Shown: one piece after another, positions 41,891-50,111 of the stretch
Layout: each line of letters starts with the position of its first letter
Position numbering within the stretch: position 1 is the stretch's first letter
Source: Propionicimonas sp.
GTDB lineage: Bacteria; Actinomycetota; Actinomycetes; Propionibacteriales; Propionibacteriaceae
Assembly (NCBI RefSeq): GCF_029975155.1
Contig: NZ_JARKPQ010000342.1
Location: forward strand, 24,103-88,102
Direction: 5' to 3'
Length of the DNA: 64,000 nt
Notes under the pieces: generated by a model
What the model saw: only the letters and a program-made list of their open reading frames with translations
Told to the model about the DNA's origin: nothing
Database searches by the model: none
Translations under genes and position numbers: made by a program

Positions 41891-42886
41891 TCAGTACTTG
41901 CGGGTGGGCAGGGCCTCCTTGGCCTGCTCCTGGGTGAAGGTGGTCTCCTCCGTGACGATCCGCTTCTCGACCGTCCCGCCCTCGTTGAGGGTCTTGACGA
42001 CGTCGATCAGCTGCTTGCCCAGCAGGGGCGAGCACTCGACGATGAAGTTGATCTTGCCCTCGCTCAGGGCGGTCATGCCGTCCTTCACCGCGTCGACCGT
42101 GATGATCTTGATGTCCTTGCCCGGCACCTTGCCGGCCGCCTCGATCGCCTCGATCGCGCCCAGGCCCATGTCGTCGTTGTGGGCGTAGACCACGTCGATC
42201 TTCGGCTGGGACTTCAGCATGGCCTCCATCACCTGCTTGCCACCGGCGCGGGTGAAGTCGCCGGTCTGGCTGGCGACGACCTTGATGTTCGGGTTGGCCT
42301 TGATCGCGTCGGCGAAGCCCGTCCCGCGGTCGATGGCCGGCGCCGAGCCGGTCGTCCCCTCGAGCTGGACGACGTTCACCGCGTCGTTCTTGCCCTCGTA
42401 CTCCTTCACCAGCCACTCGCCGGCCTTCTTGCCCTCGAGGATGAAGTCAGAGCCGAGGAAGGTGACGTACAGCGACGTGTCCTTGGAGTCCACCGCGCGA
42501 TCGGTCAGGATGACCGGGATGTTGGCGGCCTTGGCCTCGTTCAGGACGGCGTCCCAGCCGGTCTGGACGACCGGGGAGAACGCGATGTAGTCCACGCCCT
42601 GCTGGATGTAGGACCGGATCGCCTTGATCTGGTTCTCCTGCTTCTGCTGGGCGTCGGAGAACTTCAGCTGGATTCCTGCCTCCTTGAAGGAGTCCTGGAT
42701 GTCCTTGGTGTTGGCGGTGCGCCAGCCACTCTCCGCGCCCACCTGGGCGAAGCCGACCACGAGCTGGTCCAGCGACTTGCCCTTGCCTTCGCCACCATTG
42801 CCGGCCGGGGCGGCAGCGCCTCCGCCGCAGGCCGAAAGTGCCAGCACCATCGCGCCAGCTGCGAAGAGACCGATGGCCTTCTTCAT
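41891..42886 (-). CDS. ytfQ: Sugar ABC importer binding lipoprotein, YtfQ type
   Basis: The 331-residue protein has a lipoprotein signal (LALSACGG, Cys 20) and a periplasmic-binding-protein family 1 fold: VVGFAQVGAESGWRTANTKDIQDSFKEAG, IKAIRSYIQQGVDYIAFSPVVQTGWDAVL, and VYAHNDDMGLGAIEAIEAAGKVPGKDIKI. These match galactofuranose-binding YtfQ; the exact sugar in this organism is not proven. It is the first gene of the operon, preceded by a 28-bp palindrome at 42965-42992. Confidence 0.92.
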   Translation of the reverse strand: MKKAIGLFAAGAMVLALSACGGGAAAPAGNGGEGKGKSLDQLVVGFAQVGAESGWRTANTKDIQDSFKEAGIQLKFSDAQQKQENQIKAIRSYIQQGVDYIAFSPVVQTGWDAVLNEAKAANIPVILTDRAVDSKDTSLYVTFLGSDFILEGKKAGEWLVKEYEGKNDAVNVVQLEGTTGSAPAIDRGTGFADAIKANPNIKVVASQTGDFTRAGGKQVMEAMLKSQPKIDVVYAHNDDMGLGAIEAIEAAGKVPGKDIKIITVDAVKDGMTALSEGKINFIVECSPLLGKQLIDVVKTLNEGGTVEKRIVTEETTFTQEQAKEALPTRKY

Positions 42887-42964
42887 TCGACAAACCTCCT
42901 TGTTCGCGCCCGGGGGTGGAGCGAACCCACCGGCACCGGTCGGCCATCGTCGGCCGCAGCAAGA

Positions 42965-42992
42965 TGTTAAGGCTCACATGTGAGCCTTAACA
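42965..42992. promoter_or_regulatory. Perfect 28-bp palindrome upstream of ytfQ (probable operator)
   Basis: The half-site TGTTAAGGCTCACA is followed by its exact complement with no spacer. It lies about 80 bases before the ytfQ start, a position that suits an operator for the LacI-family regulator or another repressor. A second AT-richer stretch, GTTACCGTTATCAAG, lies just upstream. The sequence differs from the lacI-proximal palindrome. Confidence 0.6.
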
Positions 42993-43104
42993 ATCGTCCG
43001 GGTGTTACCGTTATCAAGTCGTTACTTACGCATCCCTTCGCGCTCAGATCCGCTCATCGACACCCATGCGCAACGCTCACATCGCCGCCCTCCACCAGCC
43101 GGGC

Positions 43105-43170
43105 GAACGAAAAGGGACCCGTCCCCGTTAAGGCATCCGACTTAACGGGGACAGGTCCCATTCCCGTTCA
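43105..43170. repeat. GGGACAGGTCCC-type palindromic repeat with CCGTTAAG...CTTAACGG core
   Basis: The arms GAACGAAAAGGGACCCGTCC and GGGACAGGTCCCATTCCCG flank an internal stem CCGTTAAG/CTTAACGG. It lies in the ~635-base gap between ytfQ and the FAD-enzyme gene, where no gene is seen. A near-identical copy with the same core is at 43449-43517. Confidence 0.75.
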
Positions 43171-43315
43171 CGTCCTCGCCCTACGCCGGACGTGCGCGCT
43201 GTCGCACTCCTGGCTGCGGTCAGCCCAACCGGCAAGGCGCCCAAGGGAGCCGACATCGCCTATGGCGCCGCCGGTCTGCTCGGCACCTGGGCGTCCGCCT
43301 GAGTTCCCGGCGTTC

Positions 43316-43369
43316 GCCGGGATGACAGTGACGGCCGGGATGACAGTGGCGGCCGGGATGACAGTGGTG
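43316..43369. repeat. Three 18-bp tandem repeats GCCGGGATGACAGTG
   Basis: Units at 43316, 43334 and 43352 derive from the right end of the GTCATCCCGG REP family (CGCCGGGATGAC). This is a truncated REP copy that has been amplified. Confidence 0.75.
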
Positions 43370-43448
43370 TCCGGCCTCGAACGACGGCGTCGCGGCACAC
43401 CCGATGGCTGGTCAGAGCCGTCCCGCCCACCGAGTGGTTGGAGGCCAG

Positions 43449-43517
43449 GTGAACGGGAATGGGACCTGTCCCCGTTAAGGCGTCCGACTTAACGGGGACA
43501 GGTCCCATTTCCGTTCA
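43449..43517. terminator. GGGACAGGTCCC palindromic repeat, terminator of the FAD-enzyme operon
   Basis: GTGAACGGGAATGGGACCTG pairs with its complement around CCGTTAAG...CTTAACGG. It ends five bases before the stop of the last gene of the APC-FGGY-GlpA operon. Confidence 0.75.
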
Positions 43518-43521
43518 CCGC

Positions 43522-44772
43522 TCAGTCGGCGAGCTCCACCGAGACCGGGCCTCCCGTGGCGGTGGCGCCGTGGAGGAGGGGGTACGGCACCCGGAAGACC
43601 CGGCCCGGTGCGGCCGGCCACCAGGTGCGGACGCGGCCGATCTCGCGGCCGTCCTGGCGCGCGACGACGGTGGGACGGTTGCGCAGCTCGTCCGGCCAGA
43701 GCAGCAGGAAGCCGCGCGCCGGACCGGCGTCGCCCGGCGTGAACCGGGACGGCGAGACCCACCGGAACCCCCGGCCGGGGGTGAGGTCGAGGCCACCGGC
43801 CCTTGGGCTGACGCCCTCCAGGTGGCGCAGCACGTGCGGCGCGACATGGGTGCCGTCGAGCGCCGCTCCGTCCGCGGTGTCCACCGGGTGGACGAGGTTC
43901 CCGATCGCGAACACCCCGTCCCGTTCGGTGCGCAGCCGGGTGTCCACGGACGGCCCGAGCGTGTGCGGGTCGACCGCGATCCCGGCCGAGCGGGCGAGCT
44001 CGTGGTCGGGGATCCAGTCGCCGGAGAACACCACCGTGTCGCAGTCCACCACCGTGCGGACGCCGGTGGCCGTGTCCTCGACCTCGACGCCGCTGACGCG
44101 TCCCCGGCCCAGCACCCGCACCACCCGGGTGCGGGTGGCCACCCTCGTCCGGAAGAAGATCCCGCCGAAGGTGGAGAACAACCGGTACACATCCGGTGCC
44201 GGGTACTCCGTGGCCATCAACACCGTGCGACAACCGGCATGCCGCAGGGTCAACGCCGCCGACCAGCTGACCAGCTCCGAGCCGACGATCACCGCGCGCG
44301 TGCCGACCTTCTCGTGGTGCAGGTGGACGAGGTTCTGCAGCTGCCCGGTGGTGTACACCCCCGCCGGCCGGTCGCCCGGGATCCGCCTCGCTGTCCGCGG
44401 ACGCTCCCGCGCTCCCGTCGCGAGGATGGTCGCCCTCGCCGCCACCATGAACCGTCCGGACGGCGAGGTGACCTCGAGCGCACCGTCCGGCGTCCAGCCG
44501 GTGACCATCGCCCTCGTGACGATGTCGGCGCCGGCCGACACCGCCCGGTCGGTCAGGATGCGGGCGTAGCGCGGCCCGGACGTGAACCGCCGCAGGTCCC
44601 GAATCCCGTAGCCGGGATGGAAACAATGCCGCGGGATGCCGCCGGGCTCGGCCTCCCGGTCGAGGACGAGGACGTCGCCCTTCAGCGTCCGGGCGAGGTC
44701 GGCGGCGGCGGCCAGACCGGACGGCCCGGCGCCGACGATGGCCACGGTAGGGGTGCGGATAGGAATGGTCAT
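43522..44772 (-). CDS. FAD-dependent NAD(P)-type oxidoreductase, partner of GlpA-like enzyme
   Basis: The 416-residue protein has an N-terminal FAD site (VAIVGAGPSGLAAAADLA), a GG motif, a second nucleotide fold (AVIVGSELVSWSAALTLRHAG) and a final GVFAIGN-type FAD region (DGVFAIGNLVHPVDT). Such proteins act as electron-handling partners of GlpA/HcnB-type dehydrogenases. The C-terminal ~110 residues lack a known motif. The start overlaps the preceding stop by one base (TGATG). It probably transfers electrons from the GlpA-like enzyme to a carrier. Confidence 0.78.
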   Translation of the reverse strand: MTIPIRTPTVAIVGAGPSGLAAAADLARTLKGDVLVLDREAEPGGIPRHCFHPGYGIRDLRRFTSGPRYARILTDRAVSAGADIVTRAMVTGWTPDGALEVTSPSGRFMVAARATILATGARERPRTARRIPGDRPAGVYTTGQLQNLVHLHHEKVGTRAVIVGSELVSWSAALTLRHAGCRTVLMATEYPAPDVYRLFSTFGGIFFRTRVATRTRVVRVLGRGRVSGVEVEDTATGVRTVVDCDTVVFSGDWIPDHELARSAGIAVDPHTLGPSVDTRLRTERDGVFAIGNLVHPVDTADGAALDGTHVAPHVLRHLEGVSPRAGGLDLTPGRGFRWVSPSRFTPGDAGPARGFLLLWPDELRNRPTVVARQDGREIGRVRTWWPAAPGRVFRVPYPLLHGATATGGPVSVELAD

Positions 44773-46175
44773 CACCGGGCCTCCTTCGTGGCCTCGTCGA
44801 GGAGCGCCTTCACCGCTGCGCCGCAGAAGAACCCCTGGCAGCGGCCGTTCATGGCGCGGGTGCGCCGCCGCAGCGCCCCCTGGTCGCGGGCCGGGATCAC
44901 ACTGCGACACGCATCCCGGATCTCACCCCTAGTGACCCGCTCACAGAAGCACACCACCTCCCCATACGCGGGGTCGTGGGCGATCAGCACGTCGTCCTGG
45001 TATGGACGCACCGCGTGCTCGCCGATGTTGGGCAGCCGCGGCGGGACGGGCAGATCGGTGCGCCGCTCGAGCGCGAGCCCGGCCTCCGCCAGCAGCCCCG
45101 TGACATGCTCGGCCACCGCCATGCACGAGGTCAGGCCCGTCGACCGGATGCAGCCCGCCACCAGGTAGCGCTGCCCGGCGTCCGCCTCGATCAGGTAGTC
45201 GGAACGGTCGTGGGCCGCGCGCAGGCCGGCGTACGCCGCGGTGACCTCCTCCCCCGCCAGGCTCGGCATGAGCCCTTCCGCCTTGCCGAAGAGGAAGTCG
45301 AAGCCGTCCTCGGTCGTGCCGGTGTCCAGCCGGTCGGTCATGTCCTCCGCGGTGGGACCGACCATCACGTTGCCGTAGACGGTCGGGCTGACCAGCACGC
45401 CCTTGCCGAGCTTGCTCGGCACCGGCAGCACGATCACCGGCACCTTCGGACGGGACAGCTTGTCGAAGACCAGCAGCTCGCCCCGGCGCGGGTTGAGGTG
45501 GAACCGGTCGAAGCCGAACAGGGCGTCGATCGTGTCCCCGCCGAGACCGGCGGCGTTCACCAGCCACCTCGTCCTCAGCTCACCCCGGTTGGTCCGGACG
45601 GTCGTGACCTCACCCTCGACAGTGACGCCCTCTACCGCCGTGTTGAGGTGCAGCGCCGCGCCGCGCTGGACGGCGTCCGTCGCCAGCGCGAGCGTCGTCG
45701 ACCACGTGCAGATGATCGACTCGTCCGGCACCCGCAGCCCGCCGAGCGCGCCCGGCCCGAGATCGGGGACGGTGGCGTACACGCACGCCGCGTCCACGAT
45801 CTCGGTGTCGGCGTAGCCGTTGGCCTCCGCCTTCCGCTGCAGCGACGGCAGCGCGTCCAGCTGGTCGGCGTCCCAGGCGACGAGCAGCGCCCCGGTCTTC
45901 AGCACCGGAATGCCGGTGACGGCCGCATACTCGGCGAGCAGGTGGTAGCCCTTGCCGACCAGCCGCGACTCCAGCGTGCCGGGAGAGGCGTCATAGCCGG
46001 TGTGCAGGATCGCCGTGTTGGCCTTGCTGGTGCCGTCCCCGACGTCGTTGCGGCTGTCGACCAGCGCGACGCCGAGTCGATGGCCGGCGAGGTCCCGCGC
46101 GATCGCGGAGCCGATCACGCCGGCGCCGACCACGACGACGTCGTAGGTGGGTGGGGAGGAGGTGGAGGTGGTCAT
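44772..46175 (-). CDS. GlpA/L-2-hydroxyglutarate-dehydrogenase-like FAD enzyme with BFD-like [2Fe-2S] domain
   Basis: The 467-residue protein has an FAD-binding DAO domain (VVVVGAGVIGSAIARDLA, residues ~12-29) and a conserved AYAGLRAAHDRSDYLIEA region. The C-terminus is a BFD-like domain with Cys pairs VVCFCERV and GRCQGFFCG. This matches GlpA-type glycerol-3-phosphate dehydrogenases and related hydroxy-acid oxidases. With a kinase upstream and an FAD partner downstream, it likely oxidises the phosphorylated product of the FGGY kinase. Glycerol 3-phosphate is the family default but not proven. Confidence 0.8.
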   Translation of the reverse strand: MTTSTSSPPTYDVVVVGAGVIGSAIARDLAGHRLGVALVDSRNDVGDGTSKANTAILHTGYDASPGTLESRLVGKGYHLLAEYAAVTGIPVLKTGALLVAWDADQLDALPSLQRKAEANGYADTEIVDAACVYATVPDLGPGALGGLRVPDESIICTWSTTLALATDAVQRGAALHLNTAVEGVTVEGEVTTVRTNRGELRTRWLVNAAGLGGDTIDALFGFDRFHLNPRRGELLVFDKLSRPKVPVIVLPVPSKLGKGVLVSPTVYGNVMVGPTAEDMTDRLDTGTTEDGFDFLFGKAEGLMPSLAGEEVTAAYAGLRAAHDRSDYLIEADAGQRYLVAGCIRSTGLTSCMAVAEHVTGLLAEAGLALERRTDLPVPPRLPNIGEHAVRPYQDDVLIAHDPAYGEVVCFCERVTRGEIRDACRSVIPARDQGALRRRTRAMNGRCQGFFCGAAVKALLDEATKEAR

Positions 46176-46194
46176 CGATGGTCCTCTGCGTCGG

Positions 46195-47616
46195 TCACTG
46201 GATCTGGGTCATCTCGACGACACGGCGCCAGCGGGCACGGAACGACTCGGCGCGGTCCCGGCTCCAGGCAGGGCTGAACGTGCGCGCCGGCTGCCAGGCG
46301 ACGATCGCCTCCTGAAGGCTGAGGGACGGGTCCAGCGACTTCCGCGCCAGCGCCGCCGCGCCGAGCGGCGTGGCATGCGCGGACGGGTAGACGTCGATGT
46401 CGAGCTGCATCAGGTCGGCAACCGTCTGCATGAACACCGCGCTGCGGGTCAGCCCACCGTCGACCCGCAGCCGGGTCAGCGGGCCGCCCAGGTCCCTGGC
46501 CACCAGGTCGCCGAGCTCGGCCACCTGGGCCGCGAGGCCCTGCAGCACCGCGGTGACCAGGTCGGCCCTGGTCGTGGCCAGGCCGATGCCATGGAACACG
46601 GCCTGCGCGTCCGAGCGCCACCAGGGTGCGGCCAGTCCGGCCATCGCCGGCACGCAGGTGGCGCCGTGGGCGTCGTCGGTGCAGATCAGGTCGAGCTCGC
46701 TCGGCCCCGCGAGCAGGCCGACGTCCTGCAGCCACCGGATGGCGGACGCCGCCGTGTAGACCTGCCCGTCCGAGCAGTAGGACGTGCGCCCGTCCACCCG
46801 CCACGCGGCGGAGACGGTCAGGCCCGCCGACGACCTGGTCGGGGTCTCGCCCAGGTTCGCCAGCAGGAACGCTCCCGTCCCGAACGTGCACTTCGCCTCA
46901 CCGGCGGCCAGGCAGTTCTCCGCGAGCAGAGCGGCTTGCTGGTCGACCACCAGCCCGCCGACCGGCACGGTCGAGCCGAACGCGCTGGTCTCGCCGATCA
47001 CCTCGTCGTTGGCCGCGATCCTCGGCAGCCGCTCGCCCTCCAGCTGGAACAGGCTGAGCAGTTCGTCGTCGTAGCTGACCGTGTCCAGGTCGGTGACCAG
47101 CGACCGGCTGGCTGTCGAGACGTCGGTGACGATCTCGCCGGTCAGCTGGTGCAGGATCCAGGCGTCGGACGTGGTGACCACGCCCGCCTGGGTCAGGTGC
47201 CGCCGCAGCCAGGCCAGTTTCGGCGCGGTGAAGTACGGGTCGAGGACCAGCCCGGAGCGCTCGGCCACCATGCCGGCGTGGGCTCCCAGCGGATCGCAGA
47301 CGGACTGCGCGCGGCTGTCCTGCCACACCAGCATCGGCGACAGCGGTTGCCCGGTGTCGGGATCCCAGGCCAGCACGGTCTCGCCCTGGTTGGTCAGTGT
47401 GACGCCGTCGATCGGGACGGCCGCCTGGGCCACCGCCCGTCCGGCCGCGTCCAGCACGGACGCCATCAGCTCGGCCGGGTCCTGCTCGACGATCCCGCCG
47501 GCGCGGTAGTCCGGCCGGATGGCGATCTCGGTGATGGCCAGGATGTTGTCCTCGCCGTCGACGACGACCGCCTTCGTCCCGGACGTGCCCTGGTCGATGC
47601 ACAGAACTGTGCTCAT
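46195..47616 (-). CDS. FGGY-family carbohydrate kinase (glycerol-kinase-like)
   Basis: The 473-residue kinase has the N-terminal phosphate loop LCIDQGTSGTKAVVVD, the TNQGETVLAWDPDTGQPLSPMLVWQDSR segment as in glycerol kinase (usual text there is NQRETT), ECTFGTG-like KCTFGTGAFLL and a C-terminal RVDGGLTRSAVFMQTVADLM. It phosphorylates a polyol or sugar with ATP. The start overlaps the APC permease stop (ATGA). The departure from NQRETT and from the usual glycerol facilitator leaves the substrate open. Confidence 0.85.
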   Translation of the reverse strand: MSTVLCIDQGTSGTKAVVVDGEDNILAITEIAIRPDYRAGGIVEQDPAELMASVLDAAGRAVAQAAVPIDGVTLTNQGETVLAWDPDTGQPLSPMLVWQDSRAQSVCDPLGAHAGMVAERSGLVLDPYFTAPKLAWLRRHLTQAGVVTTSDAWILHQLTGEIVTDVSTASRSLVTDLDTVSYDDELLSLFQLEGERLPRIAANDEVIGETSAFGSTVPVGGLVVDQQAALLAENCLAAGEAKCTFGTGAFLLANLGETPTRSSAGLTVSAAWRVDGRTSYCSDGQVYTAASAIRWLQDVGLLAGPSELDLICTDDAHGATCVPAMAGLAAPWWRSDAQAVFHGIGLATTRADLVTAVLQGLAAQVAELGDLVARDLGGPLTRLRVDGGLTRSAVFMQTVADLMQLDIDVYPSAHATPLGAAALARKSLDPSLSLQEAIVAWQPARTFSPAWSRDRAESFRARWRRVVEMTQIQ

Positions 47617-49142
47617 GCCACGTGCCCTTCCACGGCCTCGGCGTCCGCGTCGAGTTCCTTGTCGATGTCGTGCAGGTCGGGCATGGTCAGCCCGGCGCGG
47701 CCGTTGCGGAGCAGCAGGAAGCCGAAGTAGACACCACCGATCGCGAGCAGCACGAACACGTACAGCCACGGGTCGCGGAAGGACTCCCCACGGAAGATCG
47801 CCAGCTCGTAGAGCAGCCATACCGCGGAGACCACCAGCACCGGGGTCTCCCACCTGCCCAGGTCGAAGCCCTTGGTGGGTGGCAGCGACTTCCGCTTGAC
47901 GATGTACAACAGCACGGTGCCCGCGTAGATCAGCGCCGGCAGCAGGGTCGCTGCGGAGAAGAGGGCGAACAGCGCGTCGGCCGAGTAGAAGCCGAAGACG
48001 GCGAGGATGATCTGGCCGATCACCAGCATGAACATCATCGCGTTGAGCGGGGTCCCGGTCTTCGGGTTGACCACGGACAGCCACTTCCAGCCCGGGAAGC
48101 GCTTGTCCCTGGACATGGCCCACACCAGCCGAGCGCCGGACAGGGAGATGGTCAGCCCGCAGGAGAAGATCGAGATGACGACCATGACCAGCAGGATCTT
48201 GCCGACGACGCTGCCGAGGACGTTGTCGATGACATCGGCGATGGGGGTCGGCGACTGCGCCAGCGCGATCATGTCGCCGCCGGTGGCGGTGACCGCGATC
48301 AGGAAGAGCATGCCCATCACGCCCAGCGACAGCACGGCCTGCCACATCGCCTTGGGGACCGTCCGGGCCGGGTCCCTGGTCTCCTCGGACAGGTTCGCGG
48401 CCGATTCGAAGCCGACGATCGTGAAGGCGCCGATCAGGAAGCCCATGGCCCACGGGCCGGCTTCGGTCCAGGTGCCGAGCGAGAAGTAGTTCTCCGTCGG
48501 GATCGCGCCGGTGCTGAAGAGGTTGGACCAGTCCAGCTTGCCGGTGACGTAGCCGACCACGAAGAGCAGGATGGTGATCGCGATCATGCCGATCACCTGG
48601 ATGGTGACGGCGACATTGTTCGTCTTCTGGGTGACCCTGGTCGACCAGGCCACCATGATCGCCTGGATCAGGACGACGATCGCCGTGATCACGTAGATGT
48701 TCATGGTGTTGCCCTCGTACTCGAAGAGCACCGGCAGGATCGTCGAGGCGATGGTGATGTCCACCGCGACCACGACCACGCCCAGGAACATGAACGAGAT
48801 CCAGCCCATGAGCCAGCCCAACGTGGGGTTGGCCAGCCGGGACACCCACTGGTAGGAGTAGCCCGACACAGGGATTCGAGCCACGAGCGCTCCGAACACC
48901 AGGGCCACGGCGGTCTGGCCCAGGGTGGCCAGCGCCCAGGTCCAGATGCCCAGCGGTCCGGACGAGTTCAGCACCGATCCGTAGGTGGTGAACAGCCCGG
49001 TCGCGATCGACACGAACCCGAAGGCGAGCGCGAACGACGCGTACCAGCCGTATTGGCGCTTCATCTCCTGCTTGTAGCCGAACTCGGCGATGTTGGTCGC
49101 GTCCGGGCCCGGAACGGCTTCGCGCGGCGGGTTAGGATCCAC
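47613..49142 (-). CDS. APC-family (amino acid/polyamine/choline type) permease
   Basis: The 509-residue protein has about 12 membrane segments and APC signatures: YGWYASFALAFGFVSIATGLFTTYG, SGYSYQWVSRLANPTLGWLMGW, IVGFESAANLSEETRDPARTVPKAMWQAV. It imports a nitrogenous or small cationic substrate by proton or sodium symport. GTG at 49142 has GAGGAG nine bases upstream; an in-frame TTG at 49151 is an alternative. A kinase and FAD-enzyme gene overlap it downstream, an uncommon partnership. Confidence 0.82.
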   Translation of the reverse strand: MDPNPPREAVPGPDATNIAEFGYKQEMKRQYGWYASFALAFGFVSIATGLFTTYGSVLNSSGPLGIWTWALATLGQTAVALVFGALVARIPVSGYSYQWVSRLANPTLGWLMGWISFMFLGVVVVAVDITIASTILPVLFEYEGNTMNIYVITAIVVLIQAIMVAWSTRVTQKTNNVAVTIQVIGMIAITILLFVVGYVTGKLDWSNLFSTGAIPTENYFSLGTWTEAGPWAMGFLIGAFTIVGFESAANLSEETRDPARTVPKAMWQAVLSLGVMGMLFLIAVTATGGDMIALAQSPTPIADVIDNVLGSVVGKILLVMVVISIFSCGLTISLSGARLVWAMSRDKRFPGWKWLSVVNPKTGTPLNAMMFMLVIGQIILAVFGFYSADALFALFSAATLLPALIYAGTVLLYIVKRKSLPPTKGFDLGRWETPVLVVSAVWLLYELAIFRGESFRDPWLYVFVLLAIGGVYFGFLLLRNGRAGLTMPDLHDIDKELDADAEAVEGHVA

Positions 49143-49180
49143 AGTGATCAACTCCTCGGTGCTTGCGTGGGATTTGGTCA

Positions 49181-49210
49181 GGTGGGGCGGCGTTGCCGCG
49201 CCGCCCCACC
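49181..49210. terminator. 12-bp hairpin between the DeoR gene and the APC permease
   Basis: GGTGGGGCGGCG and CGCCGCCCCACC enclose TTGCCG. It starts four bases after the DeoR stop and ends about 38 bases before the permease start codon, so it either terminates the regulator transcript or attenuates read-through into the operon. Confidence 0.7.
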
Positions 49211-49214
49211 GCTA

Positions 49215-50015
49215 CTACCCGGCGACGACGACCTTCGCCTTCGCCTGGACTACGGCTGACCGCATCGCCGCGGGCGGCTCCTGGTCAGTGATGAGTCCCG
49301 ACAGCGCCGGCCAGTCGGCCACGTGGTACGGCGCGATCAGGTTGAACTTGGTCGAATCGGCCAGCACCCACGACTGGGCGCTGTTGCGCATCATGACGCG
49401 CCGCACCTCCACCTCGTCGAGATAGAAGTCGGTCAGGCCGGACGCGGGGTGGACGCCGCCGGACCCGAGGAACGCGACATCGGCCCGCAGTCCCTTGAAC
49501 AGATCGATCGCGTGCTGACCGGCCATGGCCATGTCGCCACTTCGGACGCGGCCACCGCTGACCAGGACGTCGACGTTCGGACGGGACGCGAGCTCCGCGG
49601 CTGCCGGCAGGAAGTTGGTGGCGACGATGCCCCGGAAGGCCGCCGGCAGGGCCCGGGCGACGCTGAGCGCCGTGGTGCCGACGTCGATGAAGACCGTGGC
49701 GCCGTCCCTCACCATGGCCGCTGCAGCGACACCGATCCGGCTCTTGGCGGACTCGCCCAGCTGCGAGCGGTCGAGGTAGGACGGCTCCTCGCTCAGCCGC
49801 TGGCCGGCGCTGGCCGCACCGCCGTGGACCCGTTCGAGGGCCCCGTCCTTCTCGAGGGCGGCCAGGTCGCGCCGGACGGTCTCGACCGAGACGTGCAGTT
49901 CCTCGGACAGGTCCTGGGTCCGCACGACCCCGGTCTCCGCCAGCCGCTGCATGATCAGCGACCGGCGAACGAACGGCAGCTCGGTGCCCGATAGCGCCTC
50001 ATACTGACCGATCAC
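49215..50015 (-). CDS. DeoR/GlpR-family transcriptional regulator
   Basis: The 266-residue protein has an N-terminal winged helix (RRSLIMQRLAETGVVRTQDLSEELHVSVETVRRDLAALEKDGALERVHGG) and a DeoR sugar-phosphate sensor domain with VFIDVGTTALSVARALP, FLGSGGVHPASGLTDF and a final VWVLADSTKFN-type stretch. Such repressors respond to a phosphorylated substrate, which fits the FGGY kinase product made by the downstream operon. The start is GTG at 50015. Confidence 0.88.
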   Translation of the reverse strand: MIGQYEALSGTELPFVRRSLIMQRLAETGVVRTQDLSEELHVSVETVRRDLAALEKDGALERVHGGAASAGQRLSEEPSYLDRSQLGESAKSRIGVAAAAMVRDGATVFIDVGTTALSVARALPAAFRGIVATNFLPAAAELASRPNVDVLVSGGRVRSGDMAMAGQHAIDLFKGLRADVAFLGSGGVHPASGLTDFYLDEVEVRRVMMRNSAQSWVLADSTKFNLIAPYHVADWPALSGLITDQEPPAAMRSAVVQAKAKVVVAG

Positions 50016-50074
50016 GCCCGAACGCTACTGCTATTGCCCGATGTGTGCAATGGGCTGGCCGGAGATTCCCGGAG

Positions 50075-50100
50075 GTGAACGGGAATGGGACCTGTCCCCG
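50075..50100. repeat. GGGACAGGTCCC-type repeat, left half only
   Basis: GTGAACGGGAATGGGACCTG followed by TCCCCG; no right arm. It lies just before the lysozyme gene start, unlike the other copies, which lie behind genes. Confidence 0.6.
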
Positions 50101-50111
50101 AGAATCGGAGG

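Noticed and set aside
43316..43369. Possible CRISPR-like array
   Set aside because: Only three 18-base units without spacers; it is a tandem duplication of a REP fragment.
42980..43492. A small gene between ytfQ and the FAD-enzyme operon
   Set aside because: The open frame is composed of palindromic repeats; no ribosome site or conserved motif was seen.
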